A stretch of 64,000 nucleotides of DNA from Aulostomus chinensis (lineage: Eukaryota; Chordata; Actinopteri; Syngnathiformes; Aulostomidae). Made by a program: the position numbers and the translations under genes. Below are positions 1 to 11,189 of this stretch, piece by piece (position 1 is the stretch's first letter; each line of letters starts with the position of its first letter). The stretch is from contig JBBMOA010000013.1 in assembly GCA_037954235.1 (NCBI GenBank), positions 7,641,501 through 7,705,500 on the forward strand, given 5' to 3'. The notes under the pieces are model-generated. The model ran no database searches and was not told where the DNA came from. It saw nothing but the letters and a program-made list of their open reading frames with translations.

Positions 1-586
1 AACTCTGCGCAGCACTAGCCGGAGCTCAAATGTCCAAGCTCAGAGAGAATGAGATGACGCTTCCCATTCGACAAACTGTGCTGTGGTCTGACTCCACCAC
101 AGAATTGGAGTGGCTTCAATCCGACTCCTGTCGATATAAGGTGTTCGGCGGAACCCGTGTATCAGAGATCCAAGAACTCACTGACCGACAGGCTTGGCAA
201 TACATTGAGAGTCCAAACAATCCGGCAGACGATATAACCAGGGGAAAATCACTACTGGAGCGAGCAGGACCTGGTCGCTGGATCCAAGGACCCCAACTCC
301 TTAAACAAAGTGCAGAACACTGGTCAAAGAAACCTGAGCAAACTCTAGCAGTAGGATCATCTGAATTAAAAGGTATCACCTTCTGCTGCTTCACAGCTGT
401 GGAGCTCAACGATAACATCCCTGATGCTATCCAGTACAGCTCATGGAAGGAACTGGTGGACGCTACGTGACAAGTTCATGGGGCGGCAGCAATGGATCCA
501 GAACATAACCAGCTCATTAGTCACTGAAATGCAGAGGTCTTGCTGTTGAGAAGAAGTCAAGCACATAGCTTCCCAGAAGTTGAGTC
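1..586 (+). pseudogene. BEL/Pao pol fragment, RNase H region
   Basis: The open stretch 30-470 translates to a typical BEL/Pao polyprotein segment: LWSDSTTELEWL followed by a stretch ending in ESPNNPADDITRG, the hallmark of the RNase H-like region between reverse transcriptase and integrase. The frame is broken near 470, but frame-shifted coding similarity (AEVLLLRRSQAHSFPEV) continues to about 586, where an antisense LINE interrupts it. The coding resumes at about 3296 with the integrase N-terminus. The 5' part of the element (gag, protease, RT, 5' LTR) lies outside the window. Family assignment rests on recognised motifs; the element is non-functional because of stops, frameshifts and the insertion. 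Confidence 0.8.
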
Positions 587-3295
587 AAGTCAAGTCAATT
601 TTATTTATATAGCACCAAATCAAAAAAAAGTTATCTCATGACACTTTACAGGTAGAGCAGGTCTCGTACCACACTCCTTCAATGAATTTACACCCAACAA
701 TTCTCCATGAGCAAGCACATCCTGCAAAAGCAGCAACGAAAACCTTCCTTTTAACAAGCAGGAATGTTGAGCAGTCCCAGGCTCAATGAGGACGGCCTTC
801 TGCATTGACCGGTTGGGGGGAAAGAGAGCAGGAGCGCGGGGCAGAGACAAAGACAGATAATGGAGGAAGACAGATATGCAGAAGGAAAGAGTGGGACAGA
901 GATAAAGAGAGAGAGAAAGGGAAGAGACTGGTGGACGGACGGGGACGTGAGCAGGTGGAGCTACGGGTGGCAGCTTGAGCCTCTTCAGGTCTGCAGCTTC
1001 CTCCAGCAGAACCAGGGATCTGGGATGAGGGGAGCCCGAAGGCTCTGGAGAAGAAGACGAGTTAGTAATACGTATGAGTATGATTTATGTATGACACATA
1101 AAGGAGGACAGAGAGGAAAGAGAGGAGGAGAGGGAAGCCAAGTGCACCATGGGAGATCCCCCAGCAGCCTAAGCCTATAGCAGCATATCTAAGGGCTAGC
1201 CTAAGCAGCCCAACTATAAGCCTGATCAAAAAGGAAGGTCTTTAGTCTGCTCTTAAAGGTCGAGAGAGTGTCTGCATCCTGGACTGAAACTGGGAGACGG
1301 TTCCACTGGAGGGGAGCCTGATAGCTGAAGGCTCTGGCTCCCATTCTACTTTTAGAAACTCTCGGAACCACAAGTAACCCTGCATCCTGGGAGCGAAGGG
1401 TTTGAGCTGGATAATAGGGGACTATGAGCTCTGTCAGGTATGAAGGAGCCTGACTGCTGAGGACTTTGTATGTTAGAGGGAGAATTTCAAATTCTATTCT
1501 GAATTTGACAGGGAGCCAATACAGAGAAGCCAGTACAGGAGAGACATGGTCTCTTCTACTAGTTCTTGTCAACACACGGGCAGCAGCATTTTGGACCAGC
1601 TGGAGAGTCTTGAGGGACCTACTGGTGCAGCCTGATAGGAGGGAATCGCAGTAATCCAGCCTGGAAGTGACAACGGCATGGACTAGTTTTTCTGCGTCTT
1701 TTTGGGACAGGATGTGTCTGATCTTAGCAATGTTTTGTAAATGACAGAAAGCAGTCCTAGAAATTTGCTTAATGTGGGCATTAAAGGACAGATCCTGATC
1801 AAACAGAACTCCTAGGTTCTTTACGGTCATACTGGGGGCCAAGGTAATGCCATCCAGCGTACCTATCTGTTGAGCAACTGCTTTCTCCAGAATTTTGGAG
1901 AGAAATGGAAGATTTGATATTGGTCTGTAGTTGGCCAAAACTTCTGGATCCAGGGTTGCTTTTTGGAGAAGGGGTCTAATTACTGCCAATTTAAAGGACT
2001 GTGGGACGTAACCAGATAACAGCAACACATAGATCATGTCCAAGAGAGAGGTGCTAATGAGGGGTAGAGAGTCCTAAAGCAGCTTAGTTGGGATGGGGTC
2101 TAGAAGACAGGTGGATGGTTTAGAGGAGGAAATTATTGAACTGAGCTCATGAGGGCCAACGGTAGAAAAACTATCAAAGTGTATGTCTGGTTCTACAGCT
2201 GCTTCTAAGGCTGATGGCAGGAGGAGGTGAATTTTCTCTCTAATAAGGGCAATTTTGTCATTAAAGAAGTCCATGAAATCTTTGCTGCCCAGGGAAACAG
2301 GAATGCTAGTTTCAGTAGAGCTGTGGCTCTCTGTCAGTCTGGCTACAGTACTGAAGAGGAACCTGGGGTTGTTCTTCTGCTCCTCGATTAGTGCTGAGTA
2401 GGAGGCTGCTCTAGCTATACGAAGGGCTTTCTTATAACTTTTAAGGCTGTCTTGCCAGATGATATGAGACTCCTCCAGTTTGGAGGAGCGCCATATTCTC
2501 TCTAATTTCTGGGTTTTTTGTTTAAGCTGTCTGGTTTCTGAATTGTACCAAGGTGCTTGTTTCCTTGGATTTATAGATTTCTTTTTTAATGGGGCAATTG
2601 AGTCCAAAGTTGTTTTAAGGTGCCTGTTGCACTATCGATAAAATGATCAATTTGAGAGGGACTAAGGTTGACAACAGTGTCCTCTGTATGGGACATGACA
2701 CTGAATTTAGCGCCAATTGAATTGCTTCCTTAAATCTAGCTACAGCCTGATCAGACAAACATCTGGAAACCACCGTTTTTCTGAGTGGAGTGTAGTTGAT
2801 TAGTGCAAAGTCAAAAGTGATGGATTGATGGTCTGACAAAAGCGCGTTCTGTGGAAATACAACTAGATATTCAGCTTCAGTTCCCTTTGTTAGGACGAGG
2901 TCGAGGGTGTGGTTGTGAGGGTGAGTCAGTTCATGTACAGACTGATGGAAACCAATTGTGTCGAGAAGAGATATAAATACAGCACCCAGACTGTCGTTAT
3001 CAACATCCACATGAATATTGAAGTCACCTCCAATAATAACTTTATCTGATTTGAGAACTAAACTGGATATAAACTCTGAGAATTCAGATAAGAATTCAGA
3101 GTAAGGACCAGGAGGGCAGTACACAGTAATAAATAAGAGTGGCTGTATTGTTTTCCAGGCTGGATGAGACAAACTGAGAATCAGGCTTTCAAATGAATTG
3201 AAACTTATTTTGGGTTTGGGATTTATTACTAAACGTCTGTCAAAAATGGCAGCAACTCCACCTCCTCTGCTAGAGCCTCGAGGAATATGAGTATT
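587..3295 (-). mobile_element. L2/CR1-group LINE, 5'-truncated, internally deleted
   Basis: A non-LTR retrotransposon on the minus strand inserted into the BEL/Pao pol gene. From 5' to 3' of the element: the C-terminal half of an apurinic endonuclease (about 3290-2620; GGDFNIHVD, LSDHQSITF), a linker (2607-2074), the start of the reverse transcriptase (NYRPISNLPFLSKILEKAV), then directly the RT C-terminus (VKNLGVLFDQDLSF, AFSYQAPLQWNRLPVSV). The RT core with the catalytic FADD box is missing between these, so there is an internal deletion at about 1860-1870. The 3' UTR runs to about 587 and ends with repeats of TTGAC on the element strand, the simple-sequence tail typical of fish L2-type LINEs. 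Several stops and frameshifts make it dead. Confidence 0.85.
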
Positions 3296-4636
3296 AATGT
3301 CGCCACCCTTAAAGCCCAGAAATCTGGGTCAAATTACAGTCGTCTGCTCAGCCTTGTTCCAGAGTGGGATGCTGCGAAAGACCTCATTCATGTGGGAGGG
3401 AGACTGCGCAGATTGAACCGAAGTTTTGGAGAAATTCACCCAATTGTGCTCAATCCGAGGCATCCAGCGGTAAAACTTCTCATCAAAGATATAATAAACG
3501 TCTATTGCACCCAGGCACAGAACGGGTTTCTGCTGATCTACGGAGACAGTGTTTGATCTTGTGGGGACGACAGGCAGTCTGACACCACCAACTCAACTGC
3601 TCCACTTGTCAACGCTGGAGAGCTCAGCCAAAGGTGCCACAGATGGCAGATCTTCCCCGCAATGCCTCAGACTTCTGTGTCCACCCTTCTACTCAACTGG
3701 TGTCGACTTTTTGGGGCCTTACCTGGTGAAAATAGGTCAGAGGACGGAAAAGCGCTGGGGTGTGATATTCAAGTATCTCACGACTCAAGCAGTACACATA
3801 GAGCTCCTGAACTCCGTGGATGTGGATGCCTTCCTCCTCGCTCTTCATCGTTTCATTGACAGGCGAGGTCGACCAAAGGAAATATTGTCGGACTGTGGTA
3901 CCAACTTCTGCGGACCTGAGCAAGAACTCTGGGAGGCTTTCGCAGCCATGGAACCACAACTGAAAGAGCAACTGATAGAATACCAGATTGACTTCAAGTT
4001 CAACCCACGAAACGCTCCACACTTCGGGGGAGCATGGGAGAGAGAAGTATGTTCCATCAAATCTGGCCTCTGAGTCGCAGTAGGCAGCCAATCCATCTCG
4101 GAAGATGTTCTGTACACAGCTTTGGTGGAAGTAAAAGGGATGTAAACTCTAAGCCACTGGGGTATGTGTCAGCTGATGTAGCGGACCAGGACCCCATCAG
4201 TCCAAACATCCTTCTGATGGGGCGGCGGGATGCGGCTCTGCCTCAGGTGGTCTACACTCCAGCAGGTATGGGACGGCATTGATGGCAACACTGTCAGACT
4301 CTAGTGGATCAGTTTTGGCTTCAGTTCACAAGGAACTACTTGCCGAATCTCCAGACGCGGCAAAAGTGGCAAAGGTCATCAGAAAACATCACTGTAGACT
4401 CTGTTGTGCGAATCATTGACCCATCACTTCCAAGAGCTCAGTGGCCCATCGGGAGAGTCATCAAGGCAGTTGCTAGCCCGGATGGATGTATCACAACGGC
4501 AGAGGTTAAGGTCATGGACAAAGTCTACATTAGACCAGTTGCTAGACTTATTGGGCTTCCTTTACTCCAGGATGACACCAAAGACACTTGAAGAATTCCC
4601 GGTCTTACACATTTACAAGGCAAATGTGGGGGCGGC
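3296..4636 (+). pseudogene. BEL/Pao integrase (broken)
   Basis: Continuation of the BEL/Pao pol gene after the LINE. The integrase N-terminal region (VGGRLRRLNRSFGEIHP) is at 3300-3470. The DDE core is at 3670-4060 with GVDFLGPYLVKIG (first Asp), ILSDCGTNF (second Asp) and FGGAWERE (Glu). The C-terminal DUF5641-like segment is at 4304-4591 (WPIGRVIKAV, VYIRPVARLIGL). The coding sits in at least three frames with breaks near 3550, 4075 and 4290, so it is a pseudogene. A purine-rich tract TGTGGGGGCGG just before the LTR (about 4625-4635) fits the polypurine primer. Confidence 0.85.
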
Positions 4637-5252
4637 TGTTGAGAATCCTGCACGTTTGAAATGTTATTTTACCATGCGTTTATTTTGAAGTGGGTGTTTT
4701 ATTTTGAAGACAGTTTATTGTAGTTCCGCTTCTGGCCTAACGTTCGTCAATTGACATATACATACAGTGATACGGCAGTCACTGACGATGTATGTCGTGT
4801 TCGTATAAATATGAAATGAATGTTTAATATGACTCACCTTTTCTGATATAATTGAGTTGCTCCTGATGTATATTCAACTCCTTAAAATGTCCATTATCGC
4901 CAATTAGCATCCTTAAGATAACTGAGCCTGAGTGTTTTTATAACTCTCAGCCTTCATATTACTTTGTGCTACATAATTACAGCTAAAGCAGTATTCATGA
5001 ATATTGCGTGATTTTCACTGATATAGATGTAATTTATTTACTGGGAATTGTTTATTTACAGTATTTGAGATATAGTTTCATGGTGATAATACAGTTCTTT
5101 ATTTCTTTTGATATATTTCAGAATCTGCATTATACCTGAACGCTATCCAGAAAAGTCATAGACTCCTCTGATGTCTTGTGCGCTTTGTGATCGAAGCCCT
5201 GCAGTGGTCAGTTAAGCTAAATAATTAGCATTTGAGGTCCCCAACCTCAACA
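4637..5252 (+). repeat. 3' LTR of the BEL/Pao element
   Basis: The 616-bp segment starts TGTTGAG and ends CTCAACA, a 7-bp terminal inverted repeat of the kind that bounds LTRs. It lies immediately downstream of the integrase stop and a purine-rich tract. The 5' LTR is outside the window, so identity between LTRs cannot be judged. The boundary is inferred from the inverted ends and position. Confidence 0.75.
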
Positions 5253-6060
5253 ATTATGATTCAAAGATTCAAGATTCAAAGTGTTTATTGCCATATGCAC
5301 AGTATGGAAACATGTTTCCCTGTACAATGAAATTCTTATTTTGCTGTCCACAAAATGCCTAACATAAGGAATGTAATAATAATATTCAGTGTCTTCTTCT
5401 TGTGGGTGGGAATGTCCACATGTTGATAATATTTTGAGAATACAGTAAATTGCACTGATTAAAGTCGCCAGCGGCGCTAAAAACAGCTTAAGGATGCACC
5501 CTCTCTAACGCACTGATGACGTCGTGGACTTTGCCGAGTGCTGCCGTAGAATTAGCTCGCGGGGCGATGTAAACAGTGGCCAGGAACATGGCAATAAATT
5601 CCCTCGGTAGATTGTAGGGGCAGTATTTTAGCACTATAAACTCTGCGTCTGGCGAACAGTGCTCATGAGCAGTCTGTATGTCTCCACACCACAAGTTGTT
5701 GAGTTGTGTTAAACACACACACTCCTCCTCCACTAGCCTTGCCGTAGGCTGCAGTTCGGTCTCCTCTGTGAATGGAGTGAGTCTGCAGCTGAACAGCGCA
5801 ACCTGGGACTTTGTCTGAGAGCCAGGTCTTGGTGAAGATGAGAGCGCAGCACTCTCTAACTTCCCGCTGTGTTGTGATCCTGGCTCTTAGTTCGCCCAGT
5901 TTGTTTTCCAGGGAGCAAGAGGCTTGGTAGCGGTGGTCGGCTAGCTCTGGCTTTTAGCCTAGCACGAAGCCCCCCCCCCCCCCCCCTACCTATTTCATTG
6001 TCTCCGAAGCACTCTTCTGGGGTCAGCTGGTTCACTGGAGGTTGGTGCATCGTAGCCTTC
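5253..6060 (-). mobile_element. LINE fragment (endonuclease piece plus 3' tail)
   Basis: Minus strand. The stretch 5488-5733 encodes an endonuclease-domain segment (HCSPDAEFIVLKYCPYNLPRE) close in pattern to those at 25194-25790, 50735-51310 and 58470-59400. Further upstream on the same strand, 5856-6050 reads GLRARLKARASRPPLPSLLL, the segment that precedes the endonuclease in this LINE type. At 5253-5345 there is a 3'-tail-like sequence (repeats of GATTCAA, then TGTACAATGAAATTCTTA). The reverse transcriptase is absent, so this is an internally deleted copy. A C homopolymer lies near 5973-5989. Confidence 0.6.
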
Positions 6061-7199
6061 CCGGGGGTGGTGGTGTCCTGAGGGGCGGGTGATGAAATCT
6101 GTGCTCCCCATGTGCATGTGGATGTTTTTGGGTTTTTTTTAATTCCCCAAAATTAAGCTAGCATGAGTGGAAGTTAGTAGCAGGTGCATGGCATAATCAT
6201 TCTTTCAAATAAAGAACAAACACTGGCTCTGTAATGTATTCTTTTTTATTGGTATTCGAGACATGTTTTTGGTTGACAGGACTGTTGGAGAAAGTAATCA
6301 AGGAATATGTATTAAATGATGAGCGTTTACGAAGAGCAAGACATTACGACTGTATGATCGTTGGAATAATGCTGCGTTCGATTGTACTCGGAAATTCCGA
6401 GTTCCGGGATAAGTGTGTTTTATTACTTATGCTCGTAAAAACATGGCTGAACACAATAAAGTTGTGGTTGTGTTGCTTTTCGAGCTTCAAAACATTCTTG
6501 CTGAGGGAAAATTTCACATATTTTAGGGCGAGAGAGAAAGAGAAACGCCACAACCTGAATGCCCCAACAGTATGCTCTGCATGCGTCATTGACCTTATAT
6601 GAACATCGGGCTACGGTAAACGGCTAACGTGCTCAGGGTGCTCCATCAAACAGCATCATCACCAGAAAATAAAGTATTTAATGTCTCTACAACCGTGTCA
6701 GCACAAACGTAAGTTTTTACGGCACAAACCAGCACAAACAAAGCACAAACAGCACCACTCCGGGTCTGTTTGGAGCAAATGGGGGACTGGGTGAACTCTG
6801 GATGACCTAAAAAGTAATCTTTAATAACTGAAAAAACATAGCAGCACAAACGAATATTTTTACAGGACAAACGAAGCAAAAACAAAACAGACTATTTTCC
6901 CGAAATTTTGCGTGGGGTGGGGGGCCAGCCTCACTCACATCAATTACACAGAAGAAAAATTTGTTGCACAGAACATTTTGAGATGAGAAAACAATGTCAT
7001 GCTCTCTGAAATAATACACATTCGTATTAATGTTAAGCTACATTAAGCTTTACACTCAAAAACGCACAGGCATCCTGGTAGTTCTGAGCACTTGTATCAA
7101 CAGGACCACTCAGAACAATAATCAGTTGCCACAACAAGGTAGCTGGACTCACCTGTAAGTATTCTTATATTCATAAGTTATGCAGTATTTTAACTTTTT
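6061..7199. other. Unassigned repeat-like sequence
   Basis: No gene recognised. The longest frame (6234-6602, plus) has no recognisable domain. A near-perfect palindrome ACTCGGAAATTCCGAGT lies at about 6387-6403. From 6690 to 6900 the motif GCACAAACG/GCACAAAC recurs, twice followed by a T-rich tract, so the stretch looks like partly duplicated non-coding repeat. I cannot name the family. Confidence 0.3.
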
Positions 7200-8660
7200 C
7201 ACTTCAGTGAGGCTCACTAACTGGCATCCTGGACATTTTGCACTTCCGGTCTCCAGCTGGTCCAGAATGCTGCAGCGAGGGTTTTGACAGGAGTTAAGCT
7301 TAGCTTCTCTCCACTGGCTTCCTGTAGGATCTAGAATCCACTTCAAAATCCTTCTGCTGACTCATCAGGCTCTCAATGATGAAGCTCCATCCTATTTGAA
7401 AGAGCTCATTAGTCCCTACTGTCCGACCAGAGCACTCCGCTCCCAGAATGCAGGTCTTTTAGTGATTCCCAGTATCAATAAAAACAGACTGGGAGGTAGA
7501 GCCTTCAGTTACCAGGCTCCTCTACTGTGGAACCAGCATCTCTCCATGGGTCAGAGAGGCAGACACTTTAACTACGTTTAAGTCCAGGCTTAAGACCTTC
7601 CTCTATGACAGAGCTTCAGTTAGGACTGGTTCAGGTAGCTCTGAACCATTGATAGCTATGCTGCTACAGGCTTAGACTGCTGGGGGACACATCAGGTTAC
7701 ATGGAGCCCTTCCCTCCTCTCCTCTCCTCTCCCCCTCTCTCCTCTCCTCTCCTCCCCGCACATTTTTGGAACTGTCACTACCACTACTTGTTGCACTTTG
7801 TTGTTTGGCCTTGGTGTCTCGCAGTCTCTCTGTGTTTCCACAGATCCACCAGAGCCCCAACCACCGCCTGCATCGCCCCCCCCCCCTTATTCCCTTCTGT
7901 TACACCGGCCTGCGCTCCCCTTCCGTGAACCAGTCTGCCATCCAGTCCCCCATCAAGCTGGCTTGCTCTCCCTGCCTCCCCTCCCATGAACCAGTCTACC
8001 ATCCAGTCCCCCATCAAGCTGGCTTGCTCTCCCTGCCTCCCCTTCCATGAACCAGTGTACCATCCAGTCCCCCATCAAGCTGGCTTGCTCTCCCTGCCTC
8101 CCCTTCCATGAACCAGTCTGCCACCCAGACCCCCATCAAGCTGGCTTGCTCTCCCTGCCTCCCCTCCCATGAACCAGTCTACCATCCAGTCCCCCATCAA
8201 GCTGGCTTGCTCTCCCTGCCTCCCCTCCCATGAACCAGTCTACCATCCAGTCCCCCATCAAGCTGGCTTGCTCTCCCTGCCTCCCCTCCCATGAACCAGT
8301 CTACCATCCAGTCCCCCATGAAGCTGGCTTGCTCTCCCTGCCCCCCCTACCAGAAGCTTCCTTCTTCAGCTGTTATTAACATTTCCATGTTTCCTCCATT
8401 CTGTGTTATAAACTGTTTTCTTCTCTGTAACAACATCTCCTGCACGTCTGTCTGTCCTGGTGAGGGATCCCTCCTCTGTTGCTCACCCTGAGGTTTCTCA
8501 GATTTTTCCCTGTTAAAAGGTTTTCTATGGAGTTTCTCCTCAGTCGATGTGAGGGTCTGAGGGCAGAGGACGTTGTTATGATGCCATGTAAAGCCCTTTG
8601 AGACAAACTGTTTGTGAAAACGGGCATAGACAAATAAAATTGCCTTGCCTTGCCTGTTTT
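7200..8660 (+). mobile_element. L2/CR1-group LINE 3' end with (TTGCC)n tail
   Basis: Plus strand. The end of the RT domain is readable at about 7235-7560 with frame breaks (LHWLPVGSRIHFKIL, APSYLKELISPYCP, GGRAFSYQAPLLWN). It is followed by a long 3' UTR with a CT-rich tract, a 61-bp minisatellite and a unique segment ending AAATAAAATTGCCTTGCCTTGCC at about 8633-8655. The pentamer tail marks the 3' end. This is a different L2-type family from the copy at 587-3295, which ends in TTGAC repeats. 5' truncated; no complete coding capacity. Confidence 0.8.
7929..8350 (+). repeat. 61-bp minisatellite, about 7 copies
   Basis: Seven direct copies with constant 61-bp spacing start at 7929, 7990, 8051, 8112, 8173, 8234 and 8295. 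Each begins ACCAGTCTACCATCCAG or a one-base variant and ends in a CCTCCCCTYCCATGA-like motif. Differences between units are single substitutions (for example TCTGCC, GTGTAC and CATGAAG variants) with no indels. The array sits inside the 3' UTR of the LINE. Confidence 0.95.
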
Positions 8661-9479
8661 ATTGTGCAATAGAACATTCTACAATTTCTGAGTGTGATAG
8701 CATTATTTCATATTAACAATAATGAAATGCATGACATCAGCCAGCCACATTATTCGACAAAATGAATTAAAATCAAAGAGATCATCAAATGGTGGCAGGT
8801 GGGCGGTAATAACCTGATTTACACACTTTGCAGTGATGATACACTAAAATATTTAATTGACATCTCTTAAAAATGACACAGAGGAGAAAATATAATGTGT
8901 TCAGTCAACATGCTGTTTTCTGTGTGACACTCTTTGATTTGGTAAACAGTGTTGCTCCCGTGATCTCGGCTCTACTTTAAATGTGTAAAAAATACACAAA
9001 TGAATGTGACTTGGGGCTTGGGAGTAGATCCTATCTGGGAGGATAATGGAAGATGAGCCAGATCAACTCAGGGAGTGTAACTGTACCTGAAGTCAATTTG
9101 TAATTACGGCCTCTGAGATGACACAGAGAATTGTTTGCCACAAGACACTGCAATCTGTTCATCATTTTATCTCCTTTCATGCCTTGCTACATACTCTTAT
9201 TGCACCATTTGCACCAACATGTATTCATCCCCTCAGGACAGCTGTCCTACCTCACCAGCCTGATGTCTCGCATGGATTGTGGTCCTCAGGAAAGACTCTC
9301 TTTCTAGAATTTTGGAAGAAATGCAGAGTGTTTTTTTTTCTCAACTCTCCTACTGAAAAAAAGGTGAAATCAGAATCAGAAATCCTTGATTCATCCCTTG
9401 TGGGAAAATGTTGGATTGAAGTGCTCCATTTCACAGTTAAAAAAAACAATAAAAAGAAGAAAAAATAGAGAATCAAGAA
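8661..9479. other. No gene seen
   Basis: AT-rich intergenic or intronic sequence. The open frame at 9118-9468 shows no recognisable domain and ends in an A-rich tract, so I do not call it a gene. It lies within the expected glypican intron downstream of the 11190 exon. Confidence 0.4.
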
Positions 9480-10400
9480 TATAAGGAGATATCTTTATTT
9501 TATGTTTACAGTTTTACACTGAACTGGGCATTTGTATTGCACGATTTAACCGAGAAAAGCAACTCTATAGGATGGGCTGCATCTTAGAGGGAGGAGTTTA
9601 ACAGTTTGATAGCTGTTGGTAGAAATAATTTCCTGTGGCGCCCAGCGGTGCAACGTGAGGATATGAGTCTCTGGCTGAAAGTACTTTTACTGCTGGCCAG
9701 CATGTGACAGAGGTGGTGTAAAGTGGTGTCCAAAATGGTCCTAATCTTGGACAACATTCTCCTCTCTGACACTGCTGTCAGAGAGGAGCTCCCCTCCTTG
9801 TCCCCCTCCATGTCTGGCTTTGCAGATAAGTTTATTAAGTCTGTCAGCATCCCTCACCTTTACTGTGTGTTCACACCAAAGACGAATGCGAATTTCGCGT
9901 CGTGTTAACACCATCTAGAGGCGAGCACAGGTGAAATTCACTGAGCTCCTCCAGGGGCTGCGTCTGGATAACTGCTGCTTCCAGCCGTATTTTTGGATGA
10001 CAACTGGCCAGTTTGACGTCCTGCTAGCTAGGATCGGTGACAGAATTTCACGAATGGACACCTTATTCAACCGGTTCTTGTAATTTTGACACGTAGTGTC
10101 ATATAGCACCGAGTTCCCACACACAGCCACAATCAACTTGTCCTCCATCTTGTGACACAGTCAGCCATGACGTCGGGACAACCTCAACGCTGATTGGCTG
10201 TCATAAAGCAAATTTTTCACCAAAGTTGAATATTTTCAACTTGCGCGAATGGCGAAATTCGCCATGCGAATTCACGCCGCCCGACTGAAAATTTGTTTGC
10301 ATAGACTTTGTACGGAAACTGTTAGCGCGAATGCGCGAATTCACGTTTGGTGTGAACACAGTTAGTCTGCTGCCCCAGCACACAACAGCATAGAGGATGG
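9480..10400 (-). mobile_element. LINE 3' fragment, split by a Harbinger-type element
   Basis: Minus strand. The C-terminus of a LINE ORF2 is readable in two pieces. ILYAVVCWGS lies at about 10366-10400. After an inserted transposon the sequence continues at 9862 with KVRDADRLNKLI and, in shifted frames, ends RHRKLFLPTAIKLLNSSL at about 9584. The remaining 3' end runs to about 9480. Removing the insertion joins the two pieces in a sensible order, which supports the interpretation. 5' truncated near 10400. Confidence 0.7.
9863..10361 (-). mobile_element. PIF/Harbinger-type element coding a MADF-like segment
   Basis: A 499-bp element with terminal inverted repeats (CTGTGTGTTCACACCAAA at the left; the right end reads TTTGGTGTGAACACAG) flanked by a perfect 3-bp target duplication TTA (9860-9862 and 10362-10364). 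A TTA/TAA duplication is characteristic of PIF/Harbinger. On the minus strand, 10148-9915 encodes MEDKLIVAVCGNSVLYD followed by YKNRLNK, the pattern of a MADF (Myb/SANT-like) DNA-binding domain, the type of protein carried as the second ORF of Harbinger elements. No transposase is present, so it is a non-autonomous derivative. A related copy lies at 60299-61062. Confidence 0.8.
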
Positions 10401-10572
10401 ATGGATGATCCCAAATATCTAACCACTTCAAACAATCTTAATAAATCCTAAACATCCTTAAATAACCTCATATTGACCAACTCATGCCAACAACCTTGGG
10501 AAAATAAGAATGGGGGTCCCAAAGTTGAAGTATCTAATCTGATGGTGATCCCGCTCCTCACTGTGTGTTCAC

Positions 10573-11159
10573 ACCATCCATTTTCTGCTGCTTGTCCTAT
10601 TGAAGGTTGGGGGGGGGGGGGGTAGAGCCTATCCCAGCAGCCTTCTGGCGAGAGGCAGGGTTCACCCTGGACAGGTCACCAGTCCATCACAGGACCAACA
10701 CATATAGACAGACAACCATTCACACTCACAGTCACACCTGCAGTCAATTTAGAGCAGGGGTGTCCAAACTGGTCCAGTAAGGGCCGGTGTGGCTGCAGGT
10801 TTTCATTCCAACCCAGCAAAAGCAACACCTGATCCAACAAATGAGCTGTGTGGACACAGCTTAGTTGATTTAAGTAGAATCAGGTGTTGCTTTTGCTCGG
10901 GTGGAATGAAAACCTGCAGCCACACCGGCCCTTACTGGACCAGTGTGGACACCCCTGATTTAGAGTATCAATCAGCCTCGTCCCCTCTTGATGTCTTTGG
11001 ACTGTGGGAGGAAGCCAGAGTACACAGAGAGAACCCACACAGGCACAGGGAGAACATGGAGACTCCACACAGAAACATCCCGGGCTTGAGCCGGGGCTCA
11101 AACCAAAAACTTTCTTGCTGTGAGGCTACAGTGCTGACCACTGCACCGCCGTGCCACCC
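10573..11159 (-). mobile_element. DANA/mermaid-like tRNA-derived SINE with hAT insertion
   Basis: Minus-strand SINE. The tRNA-related head is at the right (reverse complement of CACCGCCGTGCCACCC, preceded by TGGTCAGCACTG). The body carries the common motif GACTGTGGGAGGAAGCC (10999-11016) and the tail region CCTGGACAGGTCACCAGTCC (10665-10685) with a G run at 10609. The SINE body is interrupted by a 203-bp foldback at 10755-10957. It sits just downstream of the glypican exon at 11190-11315. Confidence 0.8.
10755..10957. mobile_element. hAT-type foldback MITE, 203 bp
   Basis: Begins CAGGGGTGTCCAAACTGG and ends with its near-perfect reverse complement (CCAGTGTGGACACCCCTG). The two arms pair for about 80 bp, so almost the whole element is one hairpin. 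It is flanked by a perfect 8-bp duplication ATTTAGAG (10747-10754 and 10958-10965), the length made by hAT transposases. It is inserted in the SINE at 10573-11159. Confidence 0.9.
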
Positions 11160-11189
11160 ACAGAAGAAAACCCAGTTACACTAATTTAC

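Noticed and set aside
860..1180. 106-codon plus-strand open frame
   Set aside because: It lies antisense in the LINE 3' UTR and is purine-rich; repeat-derived.
6234..6602. 122-codon open frame as a gene
   Set aside because: No recognisable domain or splice context and overlapping open frame on the other strand; sits in repeat-like sequence.
7919..8350. CRISPR-like regular repeats
   Set aside because: The 61-bp units are contiguous with no spacers; it is a minisatellite in a LINE 3' UTR of a vertebrate genome.
9118..9468. 116-codon open frame as a gene
   Set aside because: Low-complexity A-rich end, no domain, no homology recognised.
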